Positions 10,467-19,942 of a stretch of DNA of 64,000 nucleotides are shown piece by piece. Position numbers and translations under genes: made by a program. Positions within the stretch are counted from its first letter, which is position 1; each line of letters starts with the position of its first letter. The DNA is from an uncultured Pelagibacteraceae bacterium (GTDB lineage Bacteria; Pseudomonadota; Alphaproteobacteria; Pelagibacterales; Pelagibacteraceae), in assembly GCA_902629575.1 (NCBI GenBank), contig CACORJ010000001.1, forward strand, positions 144,271 through 208,270, given 5' to 3'. The notes beneath the pieces are model-generated. The model did not search any database. It worked only from the letters and a program-made list of their open reading frames with translations, and was not told where the DNA came from.

Positions 10467-11620
10467 TAAAAATAGTTTTGTAAAATATTTTCATAAATTT
10501 TTGTTAAAGCTTTTAGGTCTTTTAATGATACTGACTCATCCACTTTATGCATATTTTTACCTACTAAGCCAAATTCTAGGCACGGGGAGATTTTTCGAAT
10601 AAATCTTGCATCTGAAGTCCCCCCAGTTGTTGAGAGTTTTGGTTTTATTTTTGTAATTCTTTTTATAATTTTTTGTATCATTAAAGTTGTGCTATTTTTT
10701 TTTGTTAAAAAGGCTTCTCCTGATACTGAATAATTTACTTTGTACTTAGAATTATTTTTTTTACATTTTCTTTGAAAAATTTTATTTAGTTTTTTTTTAA
10801 TGGAATCTGATGAATGCTTATTATTAAATCTTATATTAAAAGTTGCTTCCGCTGTTTGTGGAATAACGTTGTCTGCATTATTGTCAATATTGATTCTAGT
10901 TATCTCTAAATTAGATGGTTGAAAGTTTTTTGTTCCTCTATCAAATTTTATTTTTTTTAGTTCGTTTAGAATCTCTACAATAGTTGTTGAAGGATTGTTT
11001 GCGCGATGAGGATACGCCACATGCCCCTGCACTCCTTTAACAATAATATTTCCAGTTATGCTACCTCTCCGCCCTATTTTTATCATTTCTCCTAATCTAT
11101 TTGGATTAGTCGGTTCACCAACTAAACAAAAGTTTATTTTTTCTCTCTTTTTTTTTAAATAATTTACCACTTTTTTTGTTCCATTTACCGCATCTCCTTC
11201 CTCATCTCCTGTAATTAGAAAACTTATAGATCCATTAAATTTTTTATTTTTTGATATAAAAACACTTACAGCTGTCACGAATGCTGCTATTGAACTCTTC
11301 ATATCATTTGCACCTCTTCCTATTAAATGACCTTTTTTGACTAGTGGTTTAAAAGGATTTACTGACCAGTCTTTGATACTTCCTGGAGGTACAACATCTA
11401 AGTGACCAGCAAAACAAAAATTCGGTTTTTTATTTCCTAATCTTGCATACAAGTTTTTAACTGGTTTAAAATTTTTTTCTTTAAACTCAATAATTTCTGT
11501 TTCAAAACCTAATTTTTTTAATTTTTTTTCTAAAAATTTCATTACTCCAGAATCAATGGGTGTTATTGATGGGAATTTAATTAGCTCTTTAGCTAACTTA
11601 ACCTCATTAAAAATTATCAT
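10466..11620 (-). CDS. dapE: succinyl-diaminopimelate desuccinylase
   Basis: FAGHLDVVPPG, GRGANDMKSSIAAF, TGDEEGDAVNGT, TTGGTSDARF; next to dapD. Confidence 0.95.
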   Translation of the reverse strand: MIIFNEVKLAKELIKFPSITPIDSGVMKFLEKKLKKLGFETEIIEFKEKNFKPVKNLYARLGNKKPNFCFAGHLDVVPPGSIKDWSVNPFKPLVKKGHLIGRGANDMKSSIAAFVTAVSVFISKNKKFNGSISFLITGDEEGDAVNGTKKVVNYLKKKREKINFCLVGEPTNPNRLGEMIKIGRRGSITGNIIVKGVQGHVAYPHRANNPSTTIVEILNELKKIKFDRGTKNFQPSNLEITRINIDNNADNVIPQTAEATFNIRFNNKHSSDSIKKKLNKIFQRKCKKNNSKYKVNYSVSGEAFLTKKNSTTLMIQKIIKRITKIKPKLSTTGGTSDARFIRKISPCLEFGLVGKNMHKVDESVSLKDLKALTKIYENILQNYF

Positions 11621-11624
11621 TAGA

Positions 11625-12452
11625 TTATTCCCTTAACAGATCGTTTACAGATGTTTTTGATCTTGTTTTTTCATCAACTTGTTTAATTATTACTGCGCAA
11701 TATAAAGATGGTTTTGAATTATCTTTTTTATCTGGTAATGAACCGGGAACTACGACAGAATACGGAGGGATTTTACCATAAGATATTTTTCCTGTTTTTC
11801 TATCAACTATTTTAGTTGATTGACCAATATACATTCCCATACTTAAAACAGAACCTTCACCCACAATTACCCCTTCAACTACTTCAGACATTGCACCTAG
11901 AAAAACATTATCTTCAATTATTGTTGGTAGTGCTTGTGCGGGCTCTAGAACACCACCCACACCAGAGCCAGCGGATATATGACAGTTTTTTCCAATTTGT
12001 GAGCAACTTCCAGCTCTAGCGAAAGTATCAATCATTGTACCCTCGTCAATATATGCACCAATATTTACATAACATGGCATTAGAACAGCATTTTTTCCAA
12101 CAAAAGATCCTTTTCTAACTGGTGAATTAGGAACCATTCTAAAACCCGCCTTTTCATGATCTTCCTTTGACCAACCTGCTGTTTTGCCTTTAAGTAAATG
12201 AGATTTGTCATACCAACTACTGTATGGACCATTTAAATTTTCCATAGGGTAAATTCTAAAACTTAGCATAATTGCTTTTTTTAAATATTGATGTGTAATC
12301 CATTCTCCATTAATTTTTTCAGCAACACGAGATTTACCGTTATCTAGATCGCTAATTACTTGATTTATCGCATCTTTAAGTGATCTATCTGAATTTGGGT
12401 TTACTTTTTCTTTAATCTCCCAAGCATCATTTATAATTTTTTCTAAAGACAT
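11625..12452 (-). CDS. dapD: 2,3,4,5-tetrahydropyridine-2,6-dicarboxylate N-succinyltransferase
   Basis: Left-handed beta-helix hexapeptide region; MVPNSPVRKGSFVGKNAVLMPCYVNIGAYIDEGTMIDTFARAGSCSQIGKN. Confidence 0.96.
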   Translation of the reverse strand: MSLEKIINDAWEIKEKVNPNSDRSLKDAINQVISDLDNGKSRVAEKINGEWITHQYLKKAIMLSFRIYPMENLNGPYSSWYDKSHLLKGKTAGWSKEDHEKAGFRMVPNSPVRKGSFVGKNAVLMPCYVNIGAYIDEGTMIDTFARAGSCSQIGKNCHISAGSGVGGVLEPAQALPTIIEDNVFLGAMSEVVEGVIVGEGSVLSMGMYIGQSTKIVDRKTGKISYGKIPPYSVVVPGSLPDKKDNSKPSLYCAVIIKQVDEKTRSKTSVNDLLRE

Positions 12453-12455
12453 AAT

Positions 12456-13145
12456 TTATGTACTTTTTAATAACCTTATTTCTTTTAGAAATAAAGATAG
12501 ATTTTCAATTTTATGAGAAATATAATCTTTATCAGAATCTATCATTCCAAAATGTTCATCATTAATTAGCCAAACAGTTGTGCAGCCTCTTTTGTGGCCT
12601 ATACTAAGATTTTTGGCTATATCTTCAATGTAAATTGTCTCTTTGGGATTAATCCCAAATTTCTTTACCATTGCGTCAAATGTTTTAGCCTCTGGTTTAG
12701 GTACATAGTTAGCATCTTGAATATCAAATATTTTTTCTCTTCCAAATAAATCATATATTCCTAGATGAGTAAGAATATTTTCTGCATGATCTGCACTCCC
12801 ATTTGTAAAAATAAACTTTTCCATATTCAATTGTTCAAGTTCATTACGCATTATTTTATCTTCTTTCATAAATGTTAGGTCAATTGTGTGAACATATTTA
12901 AGAAATTCCTGTGGCGGTATTTTATGGTGTATCATAAGACCATTTAAACTTGTATTATATTTATAAAAATAATTTGTCTGAAGTTCTTTGGCTTCTTTAA
13001 TATTTATTTTGAGTCTTTCAGAAATAAATTTTGTCATTCTTTTTGATACCTGACCAAACACTTTTTCAAGAGAGTAATTATTATGTTTTCCATAACATAC
13101 TCCATCAAGATCTAATAAAAGGTAATTTTTATCTTTTAAACTCAT
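12456..13145 (-). CDS. HAD-family pyrimidine 5'-nucleotidase
   Basis: LLLDLDGVCYG, FTNGSADHAENILTHLGI, KPEAKTFDAMVKKFGI, YIEDIAKNL. Confidence 0.87.
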   Translation of the reverse strand: MSLKDKNYLLLDLDGVCYGKHNNYSLEKVFGQVSKRMTKFISERLKINIKEAKELQTNYFYKYNTSLNGLMIHHKIPPQEFLKYVHTIDLTFMKEDKIMRNELEQLNMEKFIFTNGSADHAENILTHLGIYDLFGREKIFDIQDANYVPKPEAKTFDAMVKKFGINPKETIYIEDIAKNLSIGHKRGCTTVWLINDEHFGMIDSDKDYISHKIENLSLFLKEIRLLKST

Positions 13146-14008
13146 TTTCTTATCAAAGTTCCAGACCCTTTATCTGAGAGTAATTCAAATAATACTGAGT
13201 GTTTTTTTCTACCATCAATGATTACTACACCCTTCACTCCATTTTTTGCTACATCAAGACAATTTTCAATTTTTGGAATCATTCCACCTGTAATTGTTTT
13301 ATTGTTTATTAATTGATCTATTTTTTCTGTATTTAACTCGGAAAATAACTTATTATCAGAATCTAAAACTCCTTCAACATCGCTAATAATAATTAATCTT
13401 CTAGCATTAATTGTTTTAGCAATCGCCCCTGCAGCGGTATCAGCATTAATATTATAAACTTTGTTATTTTTATCTAAGCCCAAAGGAGAGATTACTGGAA
13501 CTTTCTTTTCTTTTAAAATATTATCAATAACAGAACGATCAATTTTTGTTGGTATACCAACGTATCCTAATTTTTCATTCTCCTGAACTACTGATATTAT
13601 ATTATTTTCACCATTATTAATACTTACACATCTGCATTTATTTTTAATCAAAACAGTTGTTATTTCTTTATTAAAGCTAGTTAAAACTTTTTCTACAATA
13701 TTAATTGATTTTTCATCTGTTACTCTTAGACCATTAATGAATGAGCTCTCAATTCCATTAACTTTTAACTCATTTGATATTCTTTTCCCTCCTCCATGCA
13801 CCAAGATTGGAACCAAACCTATTTTATATAGTATTGAAATATCCTTTATAAAATCATTTAGTAAATTTTCTTTTTCTAAAATACTACCACCACATTTTAT
13901 GACAACATACTCACCATAATATTTTTGTAGGTATTTTTTAACTTCTTTGAAAGATGGACCTTTTTCAGGTAATATTTCTTTGATTTCTTGTTCTCTAATT
14001 TCTACCAT
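13142..14008 (-). CDS. argB: acetylglutamate kinase
   Basis: VIKCGGSIL, VHGGGKRISNEL, NINADTAAGAIA, TGGMIPKIENCLDVAKNGV. Confidence 0.96.
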   Translation of the reverse strand: MVEIREQEIKEILPEKGPSFKEVKKYLQKYYGEYVVIKCGGSILEKENLLNDFIKDISILYKIGLVPILVHGGGKRISNELKVNGIESSFINGLRVTDEKSINIVEKVLTSFNKEITTVLIKNKCRCVSINNGENNIISVVQENEKLGYVGIPTKIDRSVIDNILKEKKVPVISPLGLDKNNKVYNINADTAAGAIAKTINARRLIIISDVEGVLDSDNKLFSELNTEKIDQLINNKTITGGMIPKIENCLDVAKNGVKGVVIIDGRKKHSVLFELLSDKGSGTLIRK

Positions 14009-15687
14009 TAAGTCGAAGTTTTAACGGTAGTTCGTTTCATTATGAAGAGTTGTTGTGCCATTGTTAAAATATTATTAACAGTCCAGTAAATGACTAATCC
14101 TGCAGGGAAAGGAGCTAATATTACTGTTAAGAATAGAGGGAAGAACATAAATATTTTTGCCTGCATTGGATCAGTTGGAGCAGGATTTAATTTTTGTTGA
14201 ATCCACATAGAAACTCCCATTGCAACTGGCCATGCTCCTATTACTAAAAACGAGGGAACATCGAATGGAAGCAAGCCAAATAAATTAAATATAGATGTTG
14301 GATCACGTTCTGATAAATCTTGAATCCAACCATAGAATGGCATCTGCCTCATCTCAATAGTGACAAATAGCACTTTATATAATGCAAAGAAAACAGGAAT
14401 TTGAACTAATATCGGCAAACACCCTGACATAGGATTTACTTTCTCTTTCTTATAAAGGGCCATCATTTCTTGTTGAAGTTTCATCTTATCATTTTTGTGA
14501 AGTTCTTTTAAACGAACCATTTCAGGTTGAAGAACTTTCATTTTTGCCATGCTTCTGAATGAAAAGTTTGCTAAAGGAAAGAAAACTAATCGAATACAAA
14601 TTGTTATTGCGATAATAGCAAGGCCATAATTTCCTAGTAATTTAAAAAAATAGTCTATTCCATAAAACAAAGGTTTAGTTATAAAATATAGGAATCCCCA
14701 ATCTATAACTAAATCAAATTTATCAATATTTAATTTATCAGCATATCCATCAACGACATCAACTCTTTTGGCAGCAACTATGATTTGCATTTCATCCTCT
14801 ATTGATGATTTACCTCTAAGCTCTATAGGTTGAGTAGCAATATAATTAGCTCTAAATTTTTTCTTATAATCAAAAGTAATTTTAAATTCTCTATTTCTTG
14901 GAGGAATAATTGAACTTATCCAATATTTATCACCAATACCAAACCAACCTTTGTTAGCATTTTTGCTAAATTTTTTCTCAGAAATATCATCATAATCCTC
15001 CTCAAAAAGCTCACCATCAAGAGCTGCCAACATTCCTTCATGTAAAATATAAAAATTTGATAGTCCCTCGGGCACTTTATTTCTAATAATTTGTCCATAA
15101 GAATAAAAATCGAACTTTTTGTCAGTATTATTGATTACTTTTTGTTTTATTGTAAATAAAAACTTATCGTCTAATGAAATCTCTTTTTCAAATTTTATTC
15201 CTTGATTATTAGTCCAATTTAACTTTATTGGGTTTTTTTCCGTCAGTAGATTATTGCCATCAACTGACCACAAAGATTCTGAGTTTGGAATGTCTATATT
15301 TTTATCTGAAGTTACAAATCCACTTTCTATGTAATATCCATCTTCTATATTTCTTGGATTCAATAGTGTTACATTTTCATTACTTTTTAATTGAGTATTG
15401 TACTGTTTAAAGGTTAAGTCATCGATAACACCACCTTTTAATGCAATTGAACCCTTAATATTTTCGTTGTCAAAATTTACTCTTTCAATTTGATTTATTG
15501 CTTCGGTCCTAGAAATCTCTACAAAAGTTTCTTTTTGTTCTAAACTAGGGGTATCAGAATTTTGCTCTATTTTGTTTTTTTCCGAAACTTTTTTTGTTTG
15601 AGTTGGCTCAGGAACAAAAAATAGCGCATAAAGAACAATTACAGCTGCCGAAAGAGAAATTGCTGCGATTACATTTTTTGTATCCAT
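14008..15687 (-). CDS. yidC: membrane protein insertase YidC
   Basis: N-terminal TM, periplasmic domain, FPLANFSFRSMAKMKVLQPEM, NPMSGCLPILVQIPVFFALYKVL, IYWTVNNILTMAQQ. Confidence 0.97.
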   Translation of the reverse strand: MDTKNVIAAISLSAAVIVLYALFFVPEPTQTKKVSEKNKIEQNSDTPSLEQKETFVEISRTEAINQIERVNFDNENIKGSIALKGGVIDDLTFKQYNTQLKSNENVTLLNPRNIEDGYYIESGFVTSDKNIDIPNSESLWSVDGNNLLTEKNPIKLNWTNNQGIKFEKEISLDDKFLFTIKQKVINNTDKKFDFYSYGQIIRNKVPEGLSNFYILHEGMLAALDGELFEEDYDDISEKKFSKNANKGWFGIGDKYWISSIIPPRNREFKITFDYKKKFRANYIATQPIELRGKSSIEDEMQIIVAAKRVDVVDGYADKLNIDKFDLVIDWGFLYFITKPLFYGIDYFFKLLGNYGLAIIAITICIRLVFFPLANFSFRSMAKMKVLQPEMVRLKELHKNDKMKLQQEMMALYKKEKVNPMSGCLPILVQIPVFFALYKVLFVTIEMRQMPFYGWIQDLSERDPTSIFNLFGLLPFDVPSFLVIGAWPVAMGVSMWIQQKLNPAPTDPMQAKIFMFFPLFLTVILAPFPAGLVIYWTVNNILTMAQQLFIMKRTTVKTST

Positions 15688-15938
15688 TATTTTTTTTCTT
15701 TTATATTTCTATTAACAGGGTCAAAACCCTCACCACCACCAAGAAATTTTAATGGATGACACGAGCAGACTCTTCTAATTCCCATTTTAAGACCCTTAAA
15801 AAAACCAAACGTCTTCAAAGATTCTATACAATATTCAGAACAAGTCGGTAGATAACGACAGGAATGACCTAATAGAGGGCTAATTAAATACTTATATCCT
15901 TTTATGATATTTATTAAAATGATTGTGAAAATATTCAT
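15687..15938 (-). CDS. yidD: membrane protein insertion efficiency factor YidD
   Basis: GYKYLISPLLGHSCRYLPTCSEYCIESLKTFGFFKGLKMGIRRVCSCHPL. Confidence 0.96.
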   Translation of the reverse strand: MNIFTIILINIIKGYKYLISPLLGHSCRYLPTCSEYCIESLKTFGFFKGLKMGIRRVCSCHPLKFLGGGEGFDPVNRNIKEKK

Positions 15939-16279
15939 TAATTTATTCTTTCTAAATCTCGAAATAAGGTTTCTTTTATAATTGTATATTCATTATTTAG
16001 CATAGTTGGCTTAGCAATAACAAGATATGAATAATTATATTTTAAAGAAATTTTCTTTACACTATCATTTACTATATTTCTTAATCTTCTTTTGATCTTA
16101 TTTCTTTTTATCGCATTACCTAATTTTTTTTTTGCCACAAAGCTTATATTAAGTTTTTTGTTGTTCTTATTTTCTATTTCACCAAAAAAAATAGTCACAT
16201 ATTTATTAGAAATTTTTTTTTGTTTTAGAAGAGATTTAAATTCCTCATTTTTTGAAAGAGCAAGTATTTTGCTTTTCAT
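15938..16279 (-). CDS. rnpA: ribonuclease P protein component
   Basis: FVAKKKLGNAIKRNKIKRRLRNIVND; between yidD and rpmH. Confidence 0.93.
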   Translation of the reverse strand: MKSKILALSKNEEFKSLLKQKKISNKYVTIFFGEIENKNNKKLNISFVAKKKLGNAIKRNKIKRRLRNIVNDSVKKISLKYNYSYLVIAKPTMLNNEYTIIKETLFRDLERIN

Positions 16280-16289
16280 TGAAATTAGA

Positions 16290-16445
16290 TTATTTTCTTT
16301 TGACGGTTGATGAGACAGTCAAATTTTTTCTACCCCTAGCTCTTCTTCTTTTAAGTAGCTTTCGACCTCCTTTTGTCTTCATCTTTGATCGAAACCCATG
16401 TTTTTTTAATCTCTTCCCTTTTTTGGGCTGGTATGTTCTTTTCAT
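16290..16445 (-). CDS. rpmH: 50S ribosomal protein L34
   Basis: 51-aa ORF below the track cut-off: [52 protein letters not shown]34 signature; upstream of rnpA. Confidence 0.97.
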   Translation of the reverse strand: MKRTYQPKKGKRLKKHGFRSKMKTKGGRKLLKRRRARGRKNLTVSSTVKRK

Positions 16446-16536
16446 ATTTAATGGTTCTATTTTAATAAATTTGGCTCTTTATAATAATTAAATATATAAA
16501 TAGCAAATAGAAGATTTTATTATTAACATCAAAAAA

Positions 16537-17256
16537 ATGGAAAAAACAAAAAAAATTAAATTATTTATTGGTTTATTTTATATTTTTTTAGTCAGTCTAA
16601 TTCTATTTTTTTTATTTTCAAATTTTACATTTCAAGAAATAACAAGTTATGAGTTCATAAAAAATAATCAAAATCATATTAATGAGCTTAAAAAATCAAA
16701 TTTATTATTGTTAGCAATTTTTTTTATAATATTTTCAATATTATGGGTTTTTGCTGCTGGTTTCGGATCACCATTAGCTTTACTAGCAGGATTTATTTTT
16801 GGTAAATGGTTGGGGTTATTATTTGCTGTAATCGGTATGACAATTGGGGCATCTTTATTATATTCTTTTGCAAATTTCTTTTTAAAAGAAATGATTAAAG
16901 ATAGGTTTTTAAATAGGTTCAAAAGTCTGGAAGAAAAATTTAAAAAATCTGAGTTTGTATACTTATTAATTTATAGATTTATTGGGGGTATACCGTTTCA
17001 AATACAAAATATCTTGCCATGCATATTTAATGTGAAATTAAAAAATTTTTTTTGGTCAACTTTTCTTGGCATGATACCGTCGTTATTCTTGGTAATTTCA
17101 ATTGGTAGTGGTCTTGAAAAAATAATAAATCAAAATCTAGAGGCACCAACTATTCCTCAACTAATAACTTCACCATCAATATTTATTCCACTATGTGCGT
17201 TTTTTTTACTAATTGTGATTACAATTTTTTTAAGAAAAATTTTTTATAAACATTAA
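16537..17256 (+). CDS. TVP38/TMEM64 (VTT/DedA-like) membrane protein
   Basis: FAAGFGSPLALLAGFIFGKWLGLLFAVIGMTIGASLLYSFANFF...YRFIGGIPFQIQNILP; multiple TM segments. Confidence 0.85.
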   Translation: MEKTKKIKLFIGLFYIFLVSLILFFLFSNFTFQEITSYEFIKNNQNHINELKKSNLLLLAIFFIIFSILWVFAAGFGSPLALLAGFIFGKWLGLLFAVIGMTIGASLLYSFANFFLKEMIKDRFLNRFKSLEEKFKKSEFVYLLIYRFIGGIPFQIQNILPCIFNVKLKNFFWSTFLGMIPSLFLVISIGSGLEKIINQNLEAPTIPQLITSPSIFIPLCAFFLLIVITIFLRKIFYKH

Positions 17257-17258
17257 TT

Positions 17259-17332
17259 TGGTGCTCCCACCCTGTACTGACCAGGGAACTAGTCATTACC
17301 AATGACTTGTTATACCATTTAACTACAGGAGC
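17259..17332 (-). tRNA. tRNA-Thr(GGT) with atypical T-loop
   Basis: Minus strand GCTCCTG TA GTTA AATGGTA TAAC A AGTCA TTGGTAA TGACT AGTT CCCTG GTCAGTA CAGGG TGGGAGC A CCA; full cloverleaf, encoded CCA, anticodon GGT. Confidence 0.9.
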
Positions 17333-17433
17333 ATATAATAACAATTGTATTTCATTGATAATAAAGCATTTTTTTCAAATTATTGCCTTAATTTTTTTTG
17401 AAATATGGATTATAAAAAACATGAGGAATTTTT

Positions 17434-17631
17434 ATGGGTATTCATTACGATTATAAATCAACTAAAAGCGCTAAACTTATGGAGAAGCAAGCTAAAAGAG
17501 AAAAAAAACTTGCAGAAAAAAAAGCAAAAAGATTAGCTAAGGAAGGTTCAAAAAAGGAGACTAAAATCGAATCTTTAGACACATCAAAACCAATTACATT
17601 GGATTTTCTTACAAATCCAAATAAAGAATGA
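17434..17631 (+). CDS. small Lys-rich conserved-looking protein, 65 aa
   Basis: MGIHYDYKSTKSAKLMEKQAKREKKLAEKKAKRLAKEG...[14 protein letters not shown]; coupled (ATGA) to the next sORF. Confidence 0.65.
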   Translation: MGIHYDYKSTKSAKLMEKQAKREKKLAEKKAKRLAKEGSKKETKIESLDTSKPITLDFLTNPNKE

Positions 17632-17732
17632 CCATAAAACAAAAAAATGAGCGTTTAAGCTTAGCTTTAAAAAAGAATTTAAAAAAAAGAAAACTTTTTC
17701 AAAAAAAAATAAGAAAAAAAGTAAATAAATAA
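17628..17732 (+). CDS. 34-aa basic small protein between the 17434 ORF and dcd
   Basis: [38 protein letters not shown] overlap upstream, TAATG overlap with dcd downstream. Confidence 0.55.
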   Translation: MTIKQKNERLSLALKKNLKKRKLFQKKIRKKVNK

Positions 17733-18286
17733 TGTCAGTTCTTTCAGACAAATGGATAAGAAAAATGTCTAAAGATGAGGGTATGATCACTCCCTTTGAA
17801 GAAAAACAAGTTAGAGGAGATAGTATTTCTTATGGTCTCTCTTCCTTTGGATACGATGCTAGAGTAGCTGATGAATTCAAAATATTTACAAATGTAAATT
17901 CTGAAATAGTAGATCCAAAAAATTTTAAACCTACTAATTTTGTAACAAAGAATGTAACAGAATGTGTTATTCCTCCTAATTCATTTGTTTTAGCTAGGAC
18001 TGTAGAAAAATTTAAAATTCCAAATGATGTTCTGGTAATATGTCTTGGAAAATCAACATATGCAAGATGTGGAATTATAGTGAACGTCACTCCCCTTGAG
18101 CCTGGTTGGGAGGGTTATGTGACTTTGGAATTTTCAAATACAACACCTTTACCTGCAAAAATTTATGCTAATGAGGGTGTTGCTCAATTTATTTTTTTAA
18201 AAGGAAATGAAAAACCCGAAGTATCTTATGCAGATCGAAATGGTAAATATATGGGGCAAACAGGTGTAACATTACCTAAAGTTTAA
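17732..18286 (+). CDS. dcd: dCTP deaminase
   Basis: [60 protein letters not shown]. Confidence 0.95.
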   Translation: MSVLSDKWIRKMSKDEGMITPFEEKQVRGDSISYGLSSFGYDARVADEFKIFTNVNSEIVDPKNFKPTNFVTKNVTECVIPPNSFVLARTVEKFKIPNDVLVICLGKSTYARCGIIVNVTPLEPGWEGYVTLEFSNTTPLPAKIYANEGVAQFIFLKGNEKPEVSYADRNGKYMGQTGVTLPKV

Positions 18287-18288
18287 TC

Positions 18289-19548
18289 ATGCAGAAGCTA
18301 GAGGTCTTTGGGGCTAAGAAGCTAAAAGGACAAATAAAAATTTCAGGATCTAAGAACGCATCATTACCTATTATAGCAGCAACTCTATTATCAAATAAAA
18401 AAATTATTCTTAAGGAATTGCCTAAGGTTCGAGATATTGAAACCATGCTTTCTTTGTTAAAATCTCTTGGATCTCAGATAAAATTTAATAAAGATGGAAC
18501 TGAAATTGACAATTCTAAACAAAAAAAAAAGTTTGCATCTTATAATTTAGTTAAAACAATGAGGGCTGGAATTTTAGTTTTGGGTCCTCTTCTAGCTAAA
18601 TTTGGTTCAGCAAAGGTTTCATTACCAGGGGGCTGTGCAATAGGCTCTCGTCCAATTGACATTCATTTGAAAGCTTTTTCAAAATTAGGAGTGAGATATA
18701 AAATTGATCAAGGTTATGTAATCGCTAATGCTCCAAAGGGATTAAAAGGTAATAAAATTCATTTTTCAAAAGTCTCAGTAGGAGCAACTGAAAATTTAAT
18801 CATTGCAGCGACTCTAGCTAAAGGAACAACTTTGTTATCAAATTGTGCAATTGAACCAGAAATTTTAGATTTGGTAAATTTTTTAAAAAAATTGGGATGT
18901 AAAATTAAATGGATATCAAAAAGAACTATTGAGATCATCGGTGTAAATAAACTTAAAGAAATTTCTTACTCAGTCATGTTTGATAGAATAGAGGTTGGCA
19001 CTTATTTAGTAGCCGCTGCAATAACTCAAGGAAATCTTATGATTAAAAATGTTAAACCTGAAATTATTAGGACAGAAATTGATCTACTTAAAAAAACTGG
19101 AGCCAAGATAACTACAAAAAAAAATGAAATAAAAATTATTGGAAGTAAAAAAATTAAAAGTATGAAATTAAAAACAGCTCCTTATCCTGGTTTTCCAACT
19201 GATTTGCAAGCTCAAATTATGGTTTTATTATGTAAAGCTAATAATAATTCAATTATACAAGAAAATATTTTTGAAAATCGTTTTATGCATGTTGCCGAAT
19301 TAAATCGTATGGGTGCAAAAATTTCAATTCAAGGTAATAAAGCCCTAATAACAGGTAACACAAATTTTGCCCCAGCTGAGTTGATGGCTACTGATCTAAG
19401 AGCTTCAGTTTCATTAATTTTGGCAGCACTCACAGCTAATGGTAAATCAACTATAAATAGGATTTATCATCTCGACAGAGGCTATGAAAATATTGAAAAA
19501 AAGTTAAAAAAAGTTGGAGCAAAAATAAATAGAATAAAAAATGGATAA
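18289..19548 (+). CDS. murA: UDP-N-acetylglucosamine 1-carboxyvinyltransferase
   Basis: KLKGQIKISGSKNASLPIIAATLL, LPGGCAIGSRPIDIHL, PGFPTDLQAQ, RFMHVAELNRMGA. Confidence 0.97.
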   Translation: MQKLEVFGAKKLKGQIKISGSKNASLPIIAATLLSNKKIILKELPKVRDIETMLSLLKSLGSQIKFNKDGTEIDNSKQKKKFASYNLVKTMRAGILVLGPLLAKFGSAKVSLPGGCAIGSRPIDIHLKAFSKLGVRYKIDQGYVIANAPKGLKGNKIHFSKVSVGATENLIIAATLAKGTTLLSNCAIEPEILDLVNFLKKLGCKIKWISKRTIEIIGVNKLKEISYSVMFDRIEVGTYLVAAAITQGNLMIKNVKPEIIRTEIDLLKKTGAKITTKKNEIKIIGSKKIKSMKLKTAPYPGFPTDLQAQIMVLLCKANNNSIIQENIFENRFMHVAELNRMGAKISIQGNKALITGNTNFAPAELMATDLRASVSLILAALTANGKSTINRIYHLDRGYENIEKKLKKVGAKINRIKNG

Positions 19549-19942
19549 AAAATATCTAGCTAAAATTATAGCTACAGACAATGAAGGATTACAAATAATT
19601 TCAGCTTGTTGCGCAGGAGCAAAAGTAAAGATTTCTGATATAAAATTTTTGAGATCGAATAAGATTTTTTTATTGTCTATTGAAAGATCAAAGGTTGAAA
19701 CTGATCAAAAGGATAAAAAAATAAATAGTATATGTAAATTTGATTTTGTTGATAGGGTTAAATCTAAGAATATTGATCAAAATAAACAAAATTTAGTTTT
19801 AGAATTAATAGGGATTGATTATTTAAAAAATAAAGAAGATTATGAAATTAATTTAATATTTAATAATAATGCTCATATTTCTTTAATGACGGAAACGATT
19901 GAAGTAAGACTGGAAGATCAAAGTGAAATAAATACTAAATGA
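19541..19942 (+). CDS. DUF2948-like protein
   Basis: Size, position between murA and hisD, and pattern (IIATDNEGLQIISACCAGAKVKISDIKFL...) as in alphaproteobacterial DUF2948. Confidence 0.65.
   Translation: MDKKYLAKIIATDNEGLQIISACCAGAKVKISDIKFLRSNKIFLLSIERSKVETDQKDKKINSICKFDFVDRVKSKNIDQNKQNLVLELIGIDYLKNKEDYEINLIFNNNAHISLMTETIEVRLEDQSEINTK

Noticed and set aside
17259-17332. tRNA-Thr as a pseudogene because of its odd T-loop
   Set aside because: All stems pair, G1-C72/C2-G71 and anticodon GGT fit Thr identity, and CCA is encoded, so a functional unusual tRNA is the simpler reading.
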